From positions 46,958 through 68,523 of the forward strand of contig VHZZ01001003.1 in NCBI GenBank assembly GCA_009801015.1: 21,566 nucleotides of DNA, read 5' to 3'. Positions 1 through 10,205 of the stretch are shown piece after piece. The notes beneath the pieces were generated by a model. The model made no database searches. It saw only the letters and a list, made by a program, of their open reading frames with translations, and was not told the origin of the DNA. The position numbers were made by a program, and so were the translations under genes. The DNA comes from Silene noctiflora (taxonomy: Eukaryota; Streptophyta; Magnoliopsida; Caryophyllales; Caryophyllaceae). Positions within the stretch are counted from its first letter, which is position 1. Every line of letters starts with the position of its first letter.

Positions 1-186
1 ACTCGATCGAGTACCTCACTTTCAGAACCTGACTTGAAAGGACACCAACCCACTCGATCGAGTAGGGCCTACTCGGTCGAGTCACCACAGGTAGGAGAAA
101 CCGTAGTATTACATTAATCATATCTTTAAAAGCCATTAAGTCGGATTCCTGCGACCCCGATCGGGGTGGCCTGTCCCCGATCGGGG
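1..186. repeat. Cluster of 12-bp palindromes with CGATCG core
   Basis: ACTCGATCGAGT occurs at 1-12 and 52-63, with a one-base variant ACTCGGTCGAGT at 71-82. CCCCGATCGGGG occurs at 155-166 and 175-186. The four exact copies are perfect palindromes and share the six-base core CGATCG with different flanks. They lie 50 to 240 bp upstream of the TATA box at 238, where U3 enhancer or protein-binding sites would be expected. The function is inferred only from position. Confidence 0.8.
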
Positions 187-237
187 TTTAGTGACATTAA
201 GAACTTTGGATTCCTTACGTTTTGGTTCCTAAACCAC

Positions 238-245
238 TATATAAG
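238..245 (+). promoter_or_regulatory. Probable TATA box of the left LTR
   Basis: TATATAAG stands in an otherwise mixed-composition stretch and is followed about 30 bp later by a pyrimidine- and AC-rich leader-like sequence. It would start a rightward retroelement transcript near 268-275. The assignment depends on the surrounding region being an LTR. Confidence 0.5.
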
Positions 246-1330
246 AAGTGCCTTAGGTCCCTACTTAGACACCACATTACATACTATTCCTTCATATTCA
301 TACATTCTCATTTCTCTTATATTTCTCTTAGCTCTTTAGCATTTTCAAGAATAGTTTACATTTTGTATTCAATCTTTAAGTTCTATATACAATTCAAGTT
401 CAAGTTCATTGTCCTTCACTTAAAATTTCATTTTGGTAATTCTTTTCTTTCTAGTCATTTCATTATTGTTTACATTAGTTAGTTTATTTAGTTATTCCAT
501 TTTCATATTGTTATTTAGTTATTACTTAGTTGTTAGATTTCTACATTCAATTTAGTAATCTTTGTTATATTCTCATGCGCTATACATTTACATTTATATT
601 ATCAATACAATATTAGTTTATCTTTCCATTCTTATCATTTAGTTTANTTCATATTTACATTTCCTTAATTTCCTTTTAATTATTATAATCATTTCATTAT
701 GTTCATGCAATTTACTTCATATTTAGTTTTTATTATTTACATCATGATCGAGTGAGTAGTTTATTAGTTTTGTCTAGGGAATAAGGGGAGCCATGCATTA
801 GTTACTTAAATCATGTTAGAATAGTATGTTTAATCATTGCATATTTGTCGCTACCTATGTTTATTGTTTATTTGTTAATCTTTCGTATTTGATCACTACT
901 TTAGATTAAATTTGTTAATACAATTTATAAGTTGAGAGGCACGGACTTGTATTAGACTAAACATTTTTTAGTAGATTAACCATAGCGAGAGTTCGTTAGG
1001 ACCAGATCTAAGGCTTGACAATAATATCGAAAGGTGGTTGTCTCTAGGCCTAGGCATTTATCGATTGTTATGCATTTCTAATCTAGCATGAACCTTTTAT
1101 CTATGCATGTGTGACCCGACTCCCTAGCCTTTTTTCATTTATATTATTTACAACTTTTAATAATTTTTTTGTCACCAATCTCAAACTAAAAAAAAATTAA
1201 CTCGACCTAGATAGAACCAATCCATATCAATTCACAAGGTAGACAAATTTCTCTTTGTGGTTCGACCCCTATTACTACATTCAATTGTTATTAGGGTAAT
1301 TTATCTTTGCATAGGTGCGCGATAGCATGT

Positions 1331-2155
1331 GTCATAGGGAGTGCGAGAGGTTGTGATGTGCGAAATGTGGCTGCCAGCCGGGTGGTCGGCCGCCGCCTTG
1401 GCCACCGGCTAGGAACTTCCTGCTCCAATCCTCTTCATTTGCGCATATTGGTGATGGGAGCCGGCTGGCTGGCCGCCAGTGTAGTGACCGGGAAGGAAGT
1501 TTCTGGAAATGGTAGGGTTGACTCGGTTGATATTGATAATTTCATGACTGTCACGACTGCCGCATTAATATTGATAATTTCACTACTCCCGTTGTTACTT
1601 CTATTACTTTCACTACTCCCCCTCACTATTCAAATGAGTGATTACTATCATATTACTATATATCAAATGTTACTACAATTCTTTTCACTATTAACATAAT
1701 TACTTTTACTATTTAGGCATGCAATTTTAAGAGAGTTATATATTTATATAAATATATTACATATATGCATTAAATAAAATAAAAATAATTATGGAATATT
1801 ATATTTTTTGAAAATCTAGCTTGATTTATTTACCTTTTAATAGTTTCCAAATTTTAACATACTTATATTATAGTTGTCTAGGTTAAATAATTAACATTCT
1901 TTATACTAATTAATATCATAAGTGAGCCATGTTTATTTTAAGGAAAATCACCATATTTTGGTATTCTCTAAATTTATATTTCAACCAAAACTATATAATA
2001 TTTACACTTGAAGTCCCTCGTTCAGGTCTATCACACAACGCTATCGAATGATAATAATTTAAAAGAAAGAAAGTTTCACTTATTTCCTNATTTAGTTATA
2101 TGCATTTTGGAAGGAAAACTAAGAGAGTTGTTATACCGAGAGTGTTTATGAGGGC
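1331..2155. other. Unassigned spacer between the left LTR and the MULE
   Basis: I see no supported gene. Positions 1365-1490 are GC-rich with GCC/GGC clusters that partly pair as an imperfect inverted repeat (the arm around 1370-1385 against 1460-1480). A phrase close to TTGATATTGATAATTTCA is repeated at about 1528 and 1568. From 1690 on the sequence is very AT-rich. The start (about 1333-1350) faintly resembles the leader after a gypsy primer-binding site, so this may be retroelement internal sequence. There is an ambiguous base at 2089. Confidence 0.4.
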
Positions 2156-2167
2156 TGATTTTCATCG

Positions 2168-2245
2168 TTCATGGTTGAACGTTGAATGTCTTTGTTTGGC
2201 CATAGATTGATTGTTGGATGTCAACTTTCAGTCTGTGGTCGGACA
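2168..2245. repeat. Left subterminal repeat of the MULE
   Basis: The stretch contains CATGGTTGAACGTTGAATG and TTTGGCCATAGATTG, followed by GTTGGATGTCAAC and GTGGTCGGAC. It is related to the right-hand array at 10474-10660, both directly (CATGGTTGAATGTTGAATA at about 10624) and in reverse complement (right side 10495-10550). The match is by eye and includes several mismatches. Confidence 0.5.
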
Positions 2246-3662
2246 AATAACGACTTATTTATTTGTTTTGATTCTGTTTAACGTATTATAATTACATTAT
2301 GTTTTAACTTTTATCGTCTAATTAATGTTTGAATTGTTTGAAATAGGTTTCGTGGGAGAGTTTGCCGAGAATTCATTCGATTACAACCCGTTGTTCGTGA
2401 CCGATTTAGACTTTGAAACGCGTGAGGAGGCTTTCAATTGGGCTAAAATAATAGCATTCGATAATGGTTTTACTTTGGTTAAAGCAACTAACGGGGCAAA
2501 AAACAGAAAAGAAAACGGCATGTTGGGAAGTTATTTTCGATGTGCAAGGCATGGTTTACCACCGCAAGCAATGATCCCGACAAGCCAATGAGATCTACTA
2601 AATGTTCATTCTTGTTCCGGATTCGTGCCGTTCAAAATTACGTGCTAAAAAATGATCAAGTGACGGTCGTTTGGAACATTATAACCTCCGAGGGTGGTGG
2701 ACGATACAACCACAATGTAGAAATCTACAAGGATGGGAATCGCCACTTTGCGGGGTTGGACGTTGAGGAGAAGTCGTATGTAAAGCAACAAACTATGGTC
2801 AGGGTTCTACCGACGGATCTTAAAAATGGTCTTCATCTGAAAACGCCCGAAAACCTCAACCAGCAGGCGTCCAAATCTATAACGAGACAAGGAAAATTAG
2901 AAAATAATTGAGGGGTGTGGACATGGGCCACCCGCGCCTTGGTAAGTTTGAGGCGGTGGTACTTCTCCCACGGAACTTTGCGTTGACAAAGCACGTCATG
3001 AGCCATTACCGATTTAAAAGGCATTGAAACCGGTGAATGGTTCGAATACTTCGCGTCATGTCAAGACACAAAGTAGTGACATAGACACTAAAAAATCCGT
3101 CCCCCTTAGCATTCCATGTCTAGAATGACTCTCGTGATGCCAATGAACACTGGTGTTCACAGATATCTAAGTAAGGGGTGAGAGTACGTATTAGGAAGCT
3201 CATACTAGAACACCTAATCCCGCCCACCTCGATAGCGGCCTCAACTAATGATCAGGGAATTGTCATTTATACTCAATATGTCATTAGTTATATGCATGCA
3301 ATGCAAAACTTAATTGAGTAAATCCGAGCATGTGAATTAAACTAAGTCGGTTAACAAATAAATTTAGCAAGTAATTAGGTCAAAGTAAGTATTTTACATT
3401 CATTACATGTGAATAAACCAAGTAAATAAATCGTACAAGATGAAATAAATTACAAACAAATAAAATTACAAACGGATACATGGATCTATACCGTAAATAC
3501 GCCTTAAAAATATTTAACAAATAAAAGGAATAAAAAAAAATAAGAATAGAAAGAAATAAACTCGTCGAATAGTGATAACGCGAATAATAGTTAATTTATA
3601 AACTAATTAGAATAACTACGTCAGAACGAGAAGATTTCAAAGGCAGAAGCCAACCCAAAACA

Positions 3663-4703
3663 GGCGCAGCGCGTGTTGCGCCCTCTGGAAGAGGAGCATC
3701 ACCATGTACGACTGTTCTTGAGTTGGGTTCTGACTATGAAAGTCAGACTCGCGGTTGTTAATATTCGTTAGTTAATTTAGTGGCATTAATTGATATTAGC
3801 CTCGAAATTAAAGTTATTTAACAGATTACATTTATACAAGATCGTCATAAAGCAGAAAATATGTATCAAAGTCGAATTTCAATGATTTAATATGGCAAAA
3901 TCGAACCATCGAAAATCCGGGTTTGAATAAGATGACAAAAACCCACAAATATCGAATTATAAGGGATTCAAGTCGAAAAGGGAAGTAAAAATCATTTGAA
4001 AACTGGAATTTACGAAAGAAACGAATTAAAATAACAAAAAAAAAGACGAAACAATTGGTACTCTAGGAAGAAGAAGAAGAAGAAGAAGAGTAACAGCAGA
4101 TAAGCAGCCCCTGGAAGAGGCGCAGCATATGCTGCGACTATTCCAAAAGGCGCAACTACTGTTGCGTTTCTTCTCGACAGTCTTTCCCTGCTGATTCGTC
4201 AAAAAGGTTTGAAAACTCGTGATTTTGAAAGCATGTTTACGGCATGGATAACATAATTATAAATACATAAATAAAATACAAATGAGATTTACACCTTCAG
4301 ACTTACATGTTAAGAAGCGAAAAATGACTTAATTCTACGAATGTAACGAAGATGCCCTTTAAAAGGATTTTAGAAAACAAGTTTGATTGATTAAATTGAT
4401 TAAAGTGTAGTGGTCAAATTGGTAGGTCTATGGAAAACGTGATTGGTACCTAGAATGATCTAGGCTTACGTGGTCGGTAACGCTCAAACCCGTAGGAGTC
4501 GTAGCAATAGCACGTGGTCTTAGAATACAAAGAGAGAGAAGAGAAGGGGCGGACACTCGTGTGAATAATATGTGAGGCGGACGCCTCTATTTATACTAAT
4601 CAAGAGGTGAGTGTTTTAGAAGGATTAAAATACGGAAAGAATCCAGGAAGATCTGGACGCTGCAGAAAACAAGCCCAGGAAGAGGCGCAGCAGGTTGTGC
4701 GCC
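3663..4703. repeat. Four hairpin motifs GGCGCA...TGCGCC in the LTR
   Basis: Related inverted repeats occur at 3663-3682 (GGCGCAGCGCGTGTTGCGCC), 4119-4138 (contains the perfect palindrome GCAGCATATGCTGC at 4122-4135), 4149-4166 (GGCGCAACTACTGTTGCG) and 4684-4703 (GGCGCAGCAGGTTGTGCGCC). The last copy sits in a longer near-palindrome from about 4674 to 4713, with CCAGGAAGA on one side and CTCTCCTGG on the other. The phrase CTGGAAGAG recurs next to copies. They are GC-rich islands in AT-rich DNA. Three copies lie in the inferred transcribed part (R/U5) of the minus-strand LTR, and the fourth lies just upstream of its TATA box. Confidence 0.75.
4588..4595 (-). promoter_or_regulatory. TATA box of the minus-strand LTR
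   Basis: On the minus strand this reads TATAAATA followed by GAGGCGTCCGCC. It is the best core-promoter match in the insert and would start transcription near 4560, leftwards. Confidence 0.5.
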
Positions 4704-6557
4704 CTCTCCTGGAGGTGTTTCTCTCTCAGCAGCGGATATTTCCGCGTTTTCAGAAATTGGAAAGGATTTGTTTTCTTTATTTCGTCAAAATAAGATATTT
4801 TCGAAATCTTAAGAATATTTGAGAGATATTTTAGGATTCTTAAAAATATCCCGACTCAGATTTGAGACGTTTTTTGAGAAAATGACGACGGTTTTTGACC
4901 CGGACTCCAAATGTATTCTACTTACTGCCAAAACGAGCGTATCGGCGCGTAGATGACAACGAAGGGGTTGACACGACTATTTAGGCAGTCGTTTGACGTC
5001 AAATTAATAGAAGTCGAAATAACGCTTCATATGTTTAAACATGCGGTCCAATCATCATCGGGTATTTGACGAAGGGTGAAGAAACAAGGTATCTACTAGG
5101 GGCGAAAGGAACATCGCTCAAGATATGTTGTCTCTTGTCGTAGAAACAAAATACGTCCATTGGCACGAGAGTAATTCCGAGACACGAGAGATCTCGCATA
5201 TGTTCATGGCACATCCTGATTCCGTGAAGTTGTTCCGGGCTTATCCTTATGTGGTAATCATGGATTCGACATATAACACAAATAAATATAAGAATTAGGT
5301 CGTCGAGCTTGTTGGTGTTACACCCACCAGGTTTTCCTTCCTAATTGCATGTGCGATGATTCCTACCGAGTCGGAGGAGTCGTACAAGTGGTTGTTGAAG
5401 AAGGTAGTTGACATTCTAGAGTGCATCGGAGCGTCCCCTTCTGTTTTCGTCACCAAATGGGAATTGGGTTTGATCAACGCTATTAATGCAATATATCCCG
5501 AGGATGATCATTTGTTATGTCGATGGCATGTGAACAAAGCTATCGATGAAAAAGCAGTTAGTTTTTACCATCCTGAGAGTTCCAAGATCCATGTTATGAT
5601 AAATGAAGAATCGGGTTGGAATAGAGTGATCAATGCATCTACCGAGGAAGAGTTTCAGTGTGCTTGGTTGGCTTTCTTTCGCAAGTGGGGTCTTTGGGGC
5701 ACTTATGTCAGGGGTGAGCACGCGACGAAGTTTGTAGTATGCTATACAAACGAGTGCTTCCATCTTGGCAACACGGCAATTTCCCATGTTGAGTCAGCTC
5801 ATTCTCTATTGAATGCTTGGTTTAAAAGTAGTCATTTGACACTTGATACCATGTGGTCCCGTATCCACTCCATGCTCGAAGGTCAACATTTGAAAATTAG
5901 AAAAGAGCTTGAAGATTCAAGGAGTAGACCAAGGATAACATCTCGTACATTTTCCTTGTTACAAGGGAACGTGTCCACGAAGGCCATACAGAAGATGGAG
6001 GAAGAACTTTTGAGAGGACTTGGTTTGGGTGTCGGGTTGGAGGATCTATGTGGACACGTGTTACGAATGACTCATGGACTACCTTGTGCGTGTAACTTGG
6101 TTTCTTTGCATAACAGAGGTCGGAGGGTCCATCTTGAGGATATTCATGTCTTTTGGAAGACATTGGTGTACGACAGTCTTGATCAAATCCCGAAAAATGA
6201 TAATGATGTCTTTGAGGAACTAGATGATGGTGTGAGAAATAGTGGCACAGTTTATCGGAGGGCAGTCATTGTCATGTTGCGTGATTTCCAACACCCGGAG
6301 GATGAAGAATTTTGTCGCCCCCTATTAATGAGTATCCGAAAGGCCGTCCCAAAGGTTCTACATCGAGAAATAAGTCCGGTTTCGAGCATATCCAAAGGAT
6401 ATTCGGGACACCAAGGACTGACGGTTCAACAAATGCACAACATATAGTTGGTGACTTTCCTTCAGGAGCGGTCGGTGCTCCGTTGGAAAAGATGTACATC
6501 ATTGGTCTTTCATCGTCATGGTCTAAACGATATGGTATACCAGATGAGCTTTGGGGC

Positions 6558-7083
6558 CACTTTGACGGTTTGGTAGACGTTAAAGATGACGGTCTTTGTG
6601 GATACCGGGTTGTATCTCATGTCCAAAGAGAGCAAAAGGAAAACTATATTATCATGCGGGAATGGTGTGCCCGGGAGTTGAAGAGCGACGATCTATACAG
6701 ACAGATGTTCGGAATTTTTCCCATCATCGACTACCGGTTTGACAGGTTATCAGGTGAGTCTTAGACGAGTTGAGTTCTTCTGTTCGATTGGTTGTGGGGT
6801 GGACCATTGGATATGTGGTGACAATTTGCTCGTGTATGCAACGGATTTTCAACTGGACAATATGTATTATCAGTCATATACAAGGCTCAAATGGAGAGAA
6901 AAATTGGCATGGGATTTGCAACACCATCATGCCACTAAAGTCCGATATTGTAGATCGACAACCATTTGGTATTATGTGGATTATGCTCTACCTATGCCAC
7001 CACTTCATCCCACTTGGTTGACATACCGAGATCCTAGTGTCGCGCATCTTGATAAGTTATATAAAAGGAATATTGAGAATTGA
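6558..7083 (+). pseudogene. OTU-like cysteine protease domain at the transposase C-terminus
   Basis: After a basic linker with GRPKGSTSRNKSGF (about 6330-6390) comes FDGLVDVKDDGLCGYRVVS, matching the OTU catalytic pattern D-G-x-C-x-F/Y-R around the nucleophile Cys (about 6594). It continues with MREWCARELKSDD, a VDHWICGDNLLVYAT stretch (about 6800) and a C-terminal PPLHPTWLTYRDPSVAHL (about 6995-7050). OTU enzymes cleave ubiquitin chains in known families; some plant MULE transposases carry such a C-terminal domain. The frame changes at about 6740 and again in 6850-6950. The expected catalytic-His segment (N-H-x-x-P-L-K) reads NTIMPLKS in one frame, so that His seems lost. It is not expected to be active. 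Confidence 0.65.
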
Positions 7084-7164
7084 CATGCTTACATGGGAGC
7101 GACATCGGGAAGACGTCGTAGAAGGCGAAATAACTCCAATGTTGATACTGCGACAGTAGTTTAT

Positions 7165-7330
7165 GAGATTTTATTTAATTAAGTTGTCTTTAATTAATTA
7201 TTATCCTTTAATGTAATATTTTAAGTTAACCGTGTAGTTAATTAAGTAAGAGATTTTATTTAATTAAGTTGTCTTTAATTAATTATTATCCTTTAATTAA
7301 TATTTTAAGTTAACCATGTAGTTAATTAAA
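7165..7330. repeat. Tandem duplication, 85-bp unit, two copies
   Basis: The copy at 7165-7249 is followed directly by 7250-7330. Both begin GAGATTTTATTTAATTAAG and end with a GTTAACC(G/A)TGTAGTTAATTAA stretch. The second copy differs by a few bases and a short deletion. It is AT-rich and non-coding, just downstream of the transposase. Confidence 0.85.
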
Positions 7331-7521
7331 TTATCATTTATTTTTATTGATAATGTAATATTTATAGCCGTTTGAATTTCAAATTTCTAACCGTTTGAAT
7401 TTTATATTTGTAACCGTTTGAAAAGCAATAAATTTTTACCGTTACTTATGTTGACTATAAATTAACTTGTGCTTAACTTTCTAATTCCACTTCATTCACA
7501 AAAAATCTGAAACAACACAAA

Positions 7522-7988
7522 ATGGCTACAAATGCTCAACAAATTAGAGTATACCAACGAAACATTGGACCATCGTTTTGGATTTACCCAAGTTAGTGGA
7601 TCGGCTAGAGTTAGTCATCCCAAGTGCCACTATATGGTATTTGCTTGAAAATGATCCAATTGGCAGGCTTTTTATCATCTTAGTCGGGAGCCCGGAAGCT
7701 GTCCTAACTCCTTCAGTCAATGATGATGTTGTGTCTATAACAACATTAACAAATAAAATGTGGGAGTATCGCAGGTTGCGACGTGATGTCATTACATATT
7801 TTGAACTCATACTGACCGTCCTCGAGTACGCAACACTATCCGATTTATGTGCTGGTAGAGTGTTCAACCTCGGCAACGAGAAACTCGATATCATTGATAT
7901 AAATGATCAATATGTTGCTGGTCAACCAGAAGAAATTGAGGAAGCAGCCAATATAGAAGATATGGAATCATCATCAAATGATAATTAA
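7522..7988 (+). pseudogene. Unrecognised ORF within the MULE, frameshifted near its start
   Basis: An ATG at 7522 opens MATNAQQIRVYQRNIG and hits TAG after 24 codons. A different frame is open from about 7548 to the TAA at 7986, giving about 145 codons with LDLPKLVDRLELVIPS, then IWYLLENDPIGRL, and an acidic tail ending ESSSNDN. A single frameshift around 7570 would join them. Upstream there is a plausible promoter: three copies of a CCGTTTGAA phrase (7370-7420), ACTATAAATT at about 7453, and a leader-like ACTTCATTCACAAAAAA. I recognise no domain. Normal codon-like composition and the promoter-like upstream region suggest a real but decayed accessory gene; chance cannot be excluded. Confidence 0.4.
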
Positions 7989-8105
7989 GTTGTATTTTAA
8001 TTTCATGTCGTAATTTAATTAAGTTGTATTTTAATGACATATTTTAATTTAATGTCGTCTTTTAACCAACTTGTATTTTAATGTCGTAATTTAATTAATT
8101 TGTGT
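7986..8105. repeat. Degenerate AT-rich short repeat
   Basis: The phrase AAGTTGTATTTTAAT, followed by a GTCGTAATTTAATT-like phrase, recurs about three times (7987, 8019 and about 8070). It follows the unknown ORF and probably belongs to its 3' flank. From 8105 to 8263 there is only AT-rich sequence. Confidence 0.55.
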
Positions 8106-8263
8106 ATTCTACGGTATTGATCGATAAATTGAAAACTAAAACTACAATTAAAATTAAAATAATAATAAACTACAATTAAAATATCCATACAAAGAGATAA
8201 AAAAACACAAAAAAAAAACTAATATTTAAATAAAGAGTCATAAAAAATAAAATAAACTACTAA

Positions 8264-9972
8264 TCATCCTCGTCCTCGTAGTAGGGACGCAAGTTCTGAA
8301 ACAAAAAAAATTAGCTGAGCTCTCTGCATCGCCATAGTGGGTTGTTGGTAGACATTCCTGAAATGCTGACTAAGAGCTAGGGCGACCTCCGGATCCTGGT
8401 GAAACTCGACCTCACGAAACTGGAAGCGTTGTGAGGGGGTAGAAGTACGGGTGACAAATCTTCGAATATCACCTAAGGTACCCATCAGCAACTTCGAAAG
8501 GCATAACCGCTTCATCGGTCAGATGTCGGAAGGAAACCTGAGAAGTAGGGATGCCTCAAGTCCTATCGGATCTTCACCAAACTCAAGACTATAGTTGCTC
8601 CTTGCTAGACGCTGCTCTGGAGACGGGATCTGCATCGGATACGGGATTGTCTGACGATAGCCAAACTGACGAATTCAGCGATCAGGCTCGTACGGCTCTA
8701 CTACATTAAGAAATCCGATAAAACCCGAGTAAAGCGATACCCTACAAGTGCGGTACGGACGTGGACCATATAACAACCATCGTACATGCTCCGCCCTAAA
8801 CTCGTCTAAACTTTGGCGGTGCATCCGTAAAAGCTCAAGATCACTCGTAAACTGAGGAACGCAGGCCCAAGCCTCTACCAAAGGTCTCCCCTGAAGATAG
8901 CATCCGGCGCCGGGTCGGAACTGGGAAAGTACTCATATATCCATGCCTGGAGTAACGGTAGACACCCGCCAACACCAAGAGTCTCTTGGCACGATGCTAT
9001 CCCCGACTGCCGATACAAGTAAGCCAAACAACCGGCACCCCAAGCGAACGAATCAACCGGATCAAGATTATCAAGCAAAGACAACAACTGAGCATTCACC
9101 CTATCACCACTCTTGTTCATGAACAAAGTATGTCCCAATAAAATCAAGAGGTACGCCCGGAACGAGTAATGGTCAGTCCCATCTTCAACAACCTCCCTCA
9201 ACTATGTCGTTAATAAACCACTGTTCTTGTAGCGTGGTGGTTTAATATCGACAACTGGAACTCCATAAAAGAGTTCTATCTTCATCCTAAAATCCCGATC
9301 ATCCTCCCCAACCATACCATCCAAACACACCTTATCACCACTAGCCGGTATCCCAAAAATCCGCTCAACATCGTGGAGCATGATACTAATCTCTCCAAAA
9401 GGCATATGGAAAGTGTCAGTATCCGGCTGCCACCTCTCTATAAAAGCACTAAGGAGGTTCTCATCTAGACTGGTGGTAAAAGAGTACCTCAAAACCCTAA
9501 GCCGGCTCGTAGCAACCCTACCGGCAACAACCTCAAGGAGCACCATCTGTCTAAACTCCCTCAAAACACTCGGCCTCTCGTAGCACTTCAACCATGATCT
9601 CAACAAGTCTGGGTTAGCCTCGGAACAACTACTGAACGCTACATGACCACCAAAGCTCCGTAAGACGGAACTGTTACTCTGACCAGCAACAACAGGACCT
9701 CTCAAGATCCAAGAAGTATCCCTCCTCGGCCTCGACCTCTCCGTGCTCGAGGAAGTCTCCCTAGCACTCGAATATCGGCCTCTACAATCCCGGGCCAACC
9801 TTTGAGTCAACAATCTCTGTGATGACAGGTTCACTATGACCTGATACTCACCTACATCCTCCTCCTCCGACCCTTGTTCCCCCTTCTCTACAACATGACG
9901 GAAACGACCGGCTAACTCCCGTGACCTCACCTCCTCCGAATCACTAGCGACGTGACCGGAGGTAGGCATCAT
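8264..9972 (-). pseudogene. Plant mobile domain protein (phosphatase-7 long-form-like), broken
   Basis: Reading leftwards, after a Ser/Arg-rich N-terminus (about 110 codons) come ENLLSAFIERWQPDTDTFHM, PFGEISIMLHDVERIFGIP, YSFRAYLLILLGHTLFMNKS and WGAGCLAYLYRQSGIAS. These are the signature blocks of the plant mobile domain (aminotransferase-like PMD; MAIN/MAIL family and many transposon copies). In-frame stops occur at 9202-9204 (TAG), about 8675 (TGA, between EPYEPDR and IRQFGYRQT) and about 8520 (TGA). There is one frameshift near 8880. A second ATG-started frame upstream (10136-9969, MIDQNDRGKNIMQAPPPLPK...) ends in TGA overlapping the ATGATG at 9972 and may be the original N-terminus, one base out of frame. 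It lies convergent to the transposase, as cargo or second gene of the MULE. The family is clear; molecular function in transposons is not known to me. Confidence 0.75.
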
Positions 9973-10205
9973 AATCGGCTCTCTAACTGGTGGTGGTTGT
10001 AGGTGCGCCTACAAAACACGCGGCGTCTCTTCAAAGACGTGACATTCTGTCCTAAAGTACGATCGTGGCCGAACCGTTTAGGTAACGGAGGCGGAGCTTG
10101 CATAATGTTCTTTCCTCTATCATTTTGATCTATCATCTGCATTAAACAAATAAATAATGTTAGAAAAAGTTAAACACGGTTTTAAAAAATAAATAATTAT
10201 AAAGA

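Larger units (their letters stand above)
1..1330 (+). mobile_element. Partial LTR of a Ty3/gypsy-type retroelement
   Basis: No coding region is supported here. The layout fits U3-R-U5 of a long LTR read on the plus strand: palindrome-rich upstream DNA (1-186), a TATA box (238-245), a long AT-rich transcribed stretch, then a conserved-looking block at 930-1130 and the text around 1255-1325 (a TGTGGTTCGACCCC-like stretch, then GCATAGGTGCGCGATAGCA). That last text resembles the end of many plant Athila/Tat-like gypsy LTRs as I remember them. The 3' end is placed near 1325-1330 only by that resemblance. The left end lies outside the window, and no target-site duplication or internal coding domain can be checked, so solo LTR, 3' LTR and truncated element cannot be told apart. 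One ambiguous base is present at 647. Confidence 0.45.
2909..5050 (-). mobile_element. LTR-like insertion (probable solo LTR) inside the transposase
   Basis: Transposase homology stops at about 2905 and restarts by 5100; between them there is no coding sequence. On the minus strand the insert begins TGGACCGC and ends ACACCCCTCA, so it has TG...CA borders, with a TATA box (4588-4595) about 455 bp from the start. That gives a U3 of normal size and an R/U5 of about 1.65 kb. The flanks are ATAAT (2904-2908) and ATCAT (5051-5055), a 4-of-5 match that could be a degenerate 5-bp target-site duplication. No gag-pol, primer-binding site or polypurine tract is seen next to it, hence solo LTR. The right border is uncertain: an alternative CA end lies near 5030. 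The superfamily is not established. Confidence 0.5.
2325..7083 (+). pseudogene. MULE transposase (FAR1-like N-terminus, DDE core), disrupted
   Basis: The N-terminal part (2325-2905) has the FAR1/MuDR-type DNA-binding pattern, including F-T-REEAFNWA, a C-R-H stretch and MRSTKCSF. The core resumes at about 5100: MFMAHPDSVKLFRAYPYVV, IMDSTYNTNKY (first catalytic Asp), ELVGVTPT, then a VTKWELGL motif where the family normally has VTD-ELGL, then CRWHVNK and ISHVESAHS (catalytic Glu). The second catalytic Asp therefore appears replaced by Lys. A CxC-type zinc-knuckle-like stretch (HGLPCACNLVSLH) follows near 6070. Breaks seen: a frameshift near 2565, another near 2865 (reading moves to QIYNETRKIRK), the LTR insertion at 2909-5050, an in-frame TAG after TNKYKN at about 5297, and frameshifts near 6315 and 6740. 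The start at 2325 follows a possible intron acceptor (GAAATAG), so an upstream exon is possible. Family assignment is firm; function is lost. Confidence 0.8.

Noticed and set aside
222..482. 86-codon open frame in the left LTR
   Set aside because: AT-rich, Phe/Ile/Ser-rich low-complexity translation just downstream of the TATA box; fits an LTR leader rather than a gene.
1307..1699. 130-codon open frame over the GC-rich patch
   Set aside because: No domain; composition changes abruptly in the middle (GC-rich to Leu/Thr-rich AT), and it spans the presumed LTR end.
4607..4822. 71-codon plus-strand frame in the LTR insertion
   Set aside because: Antisense to the inferred LTR promoter; translation has no domain and covers a hairpin motif.
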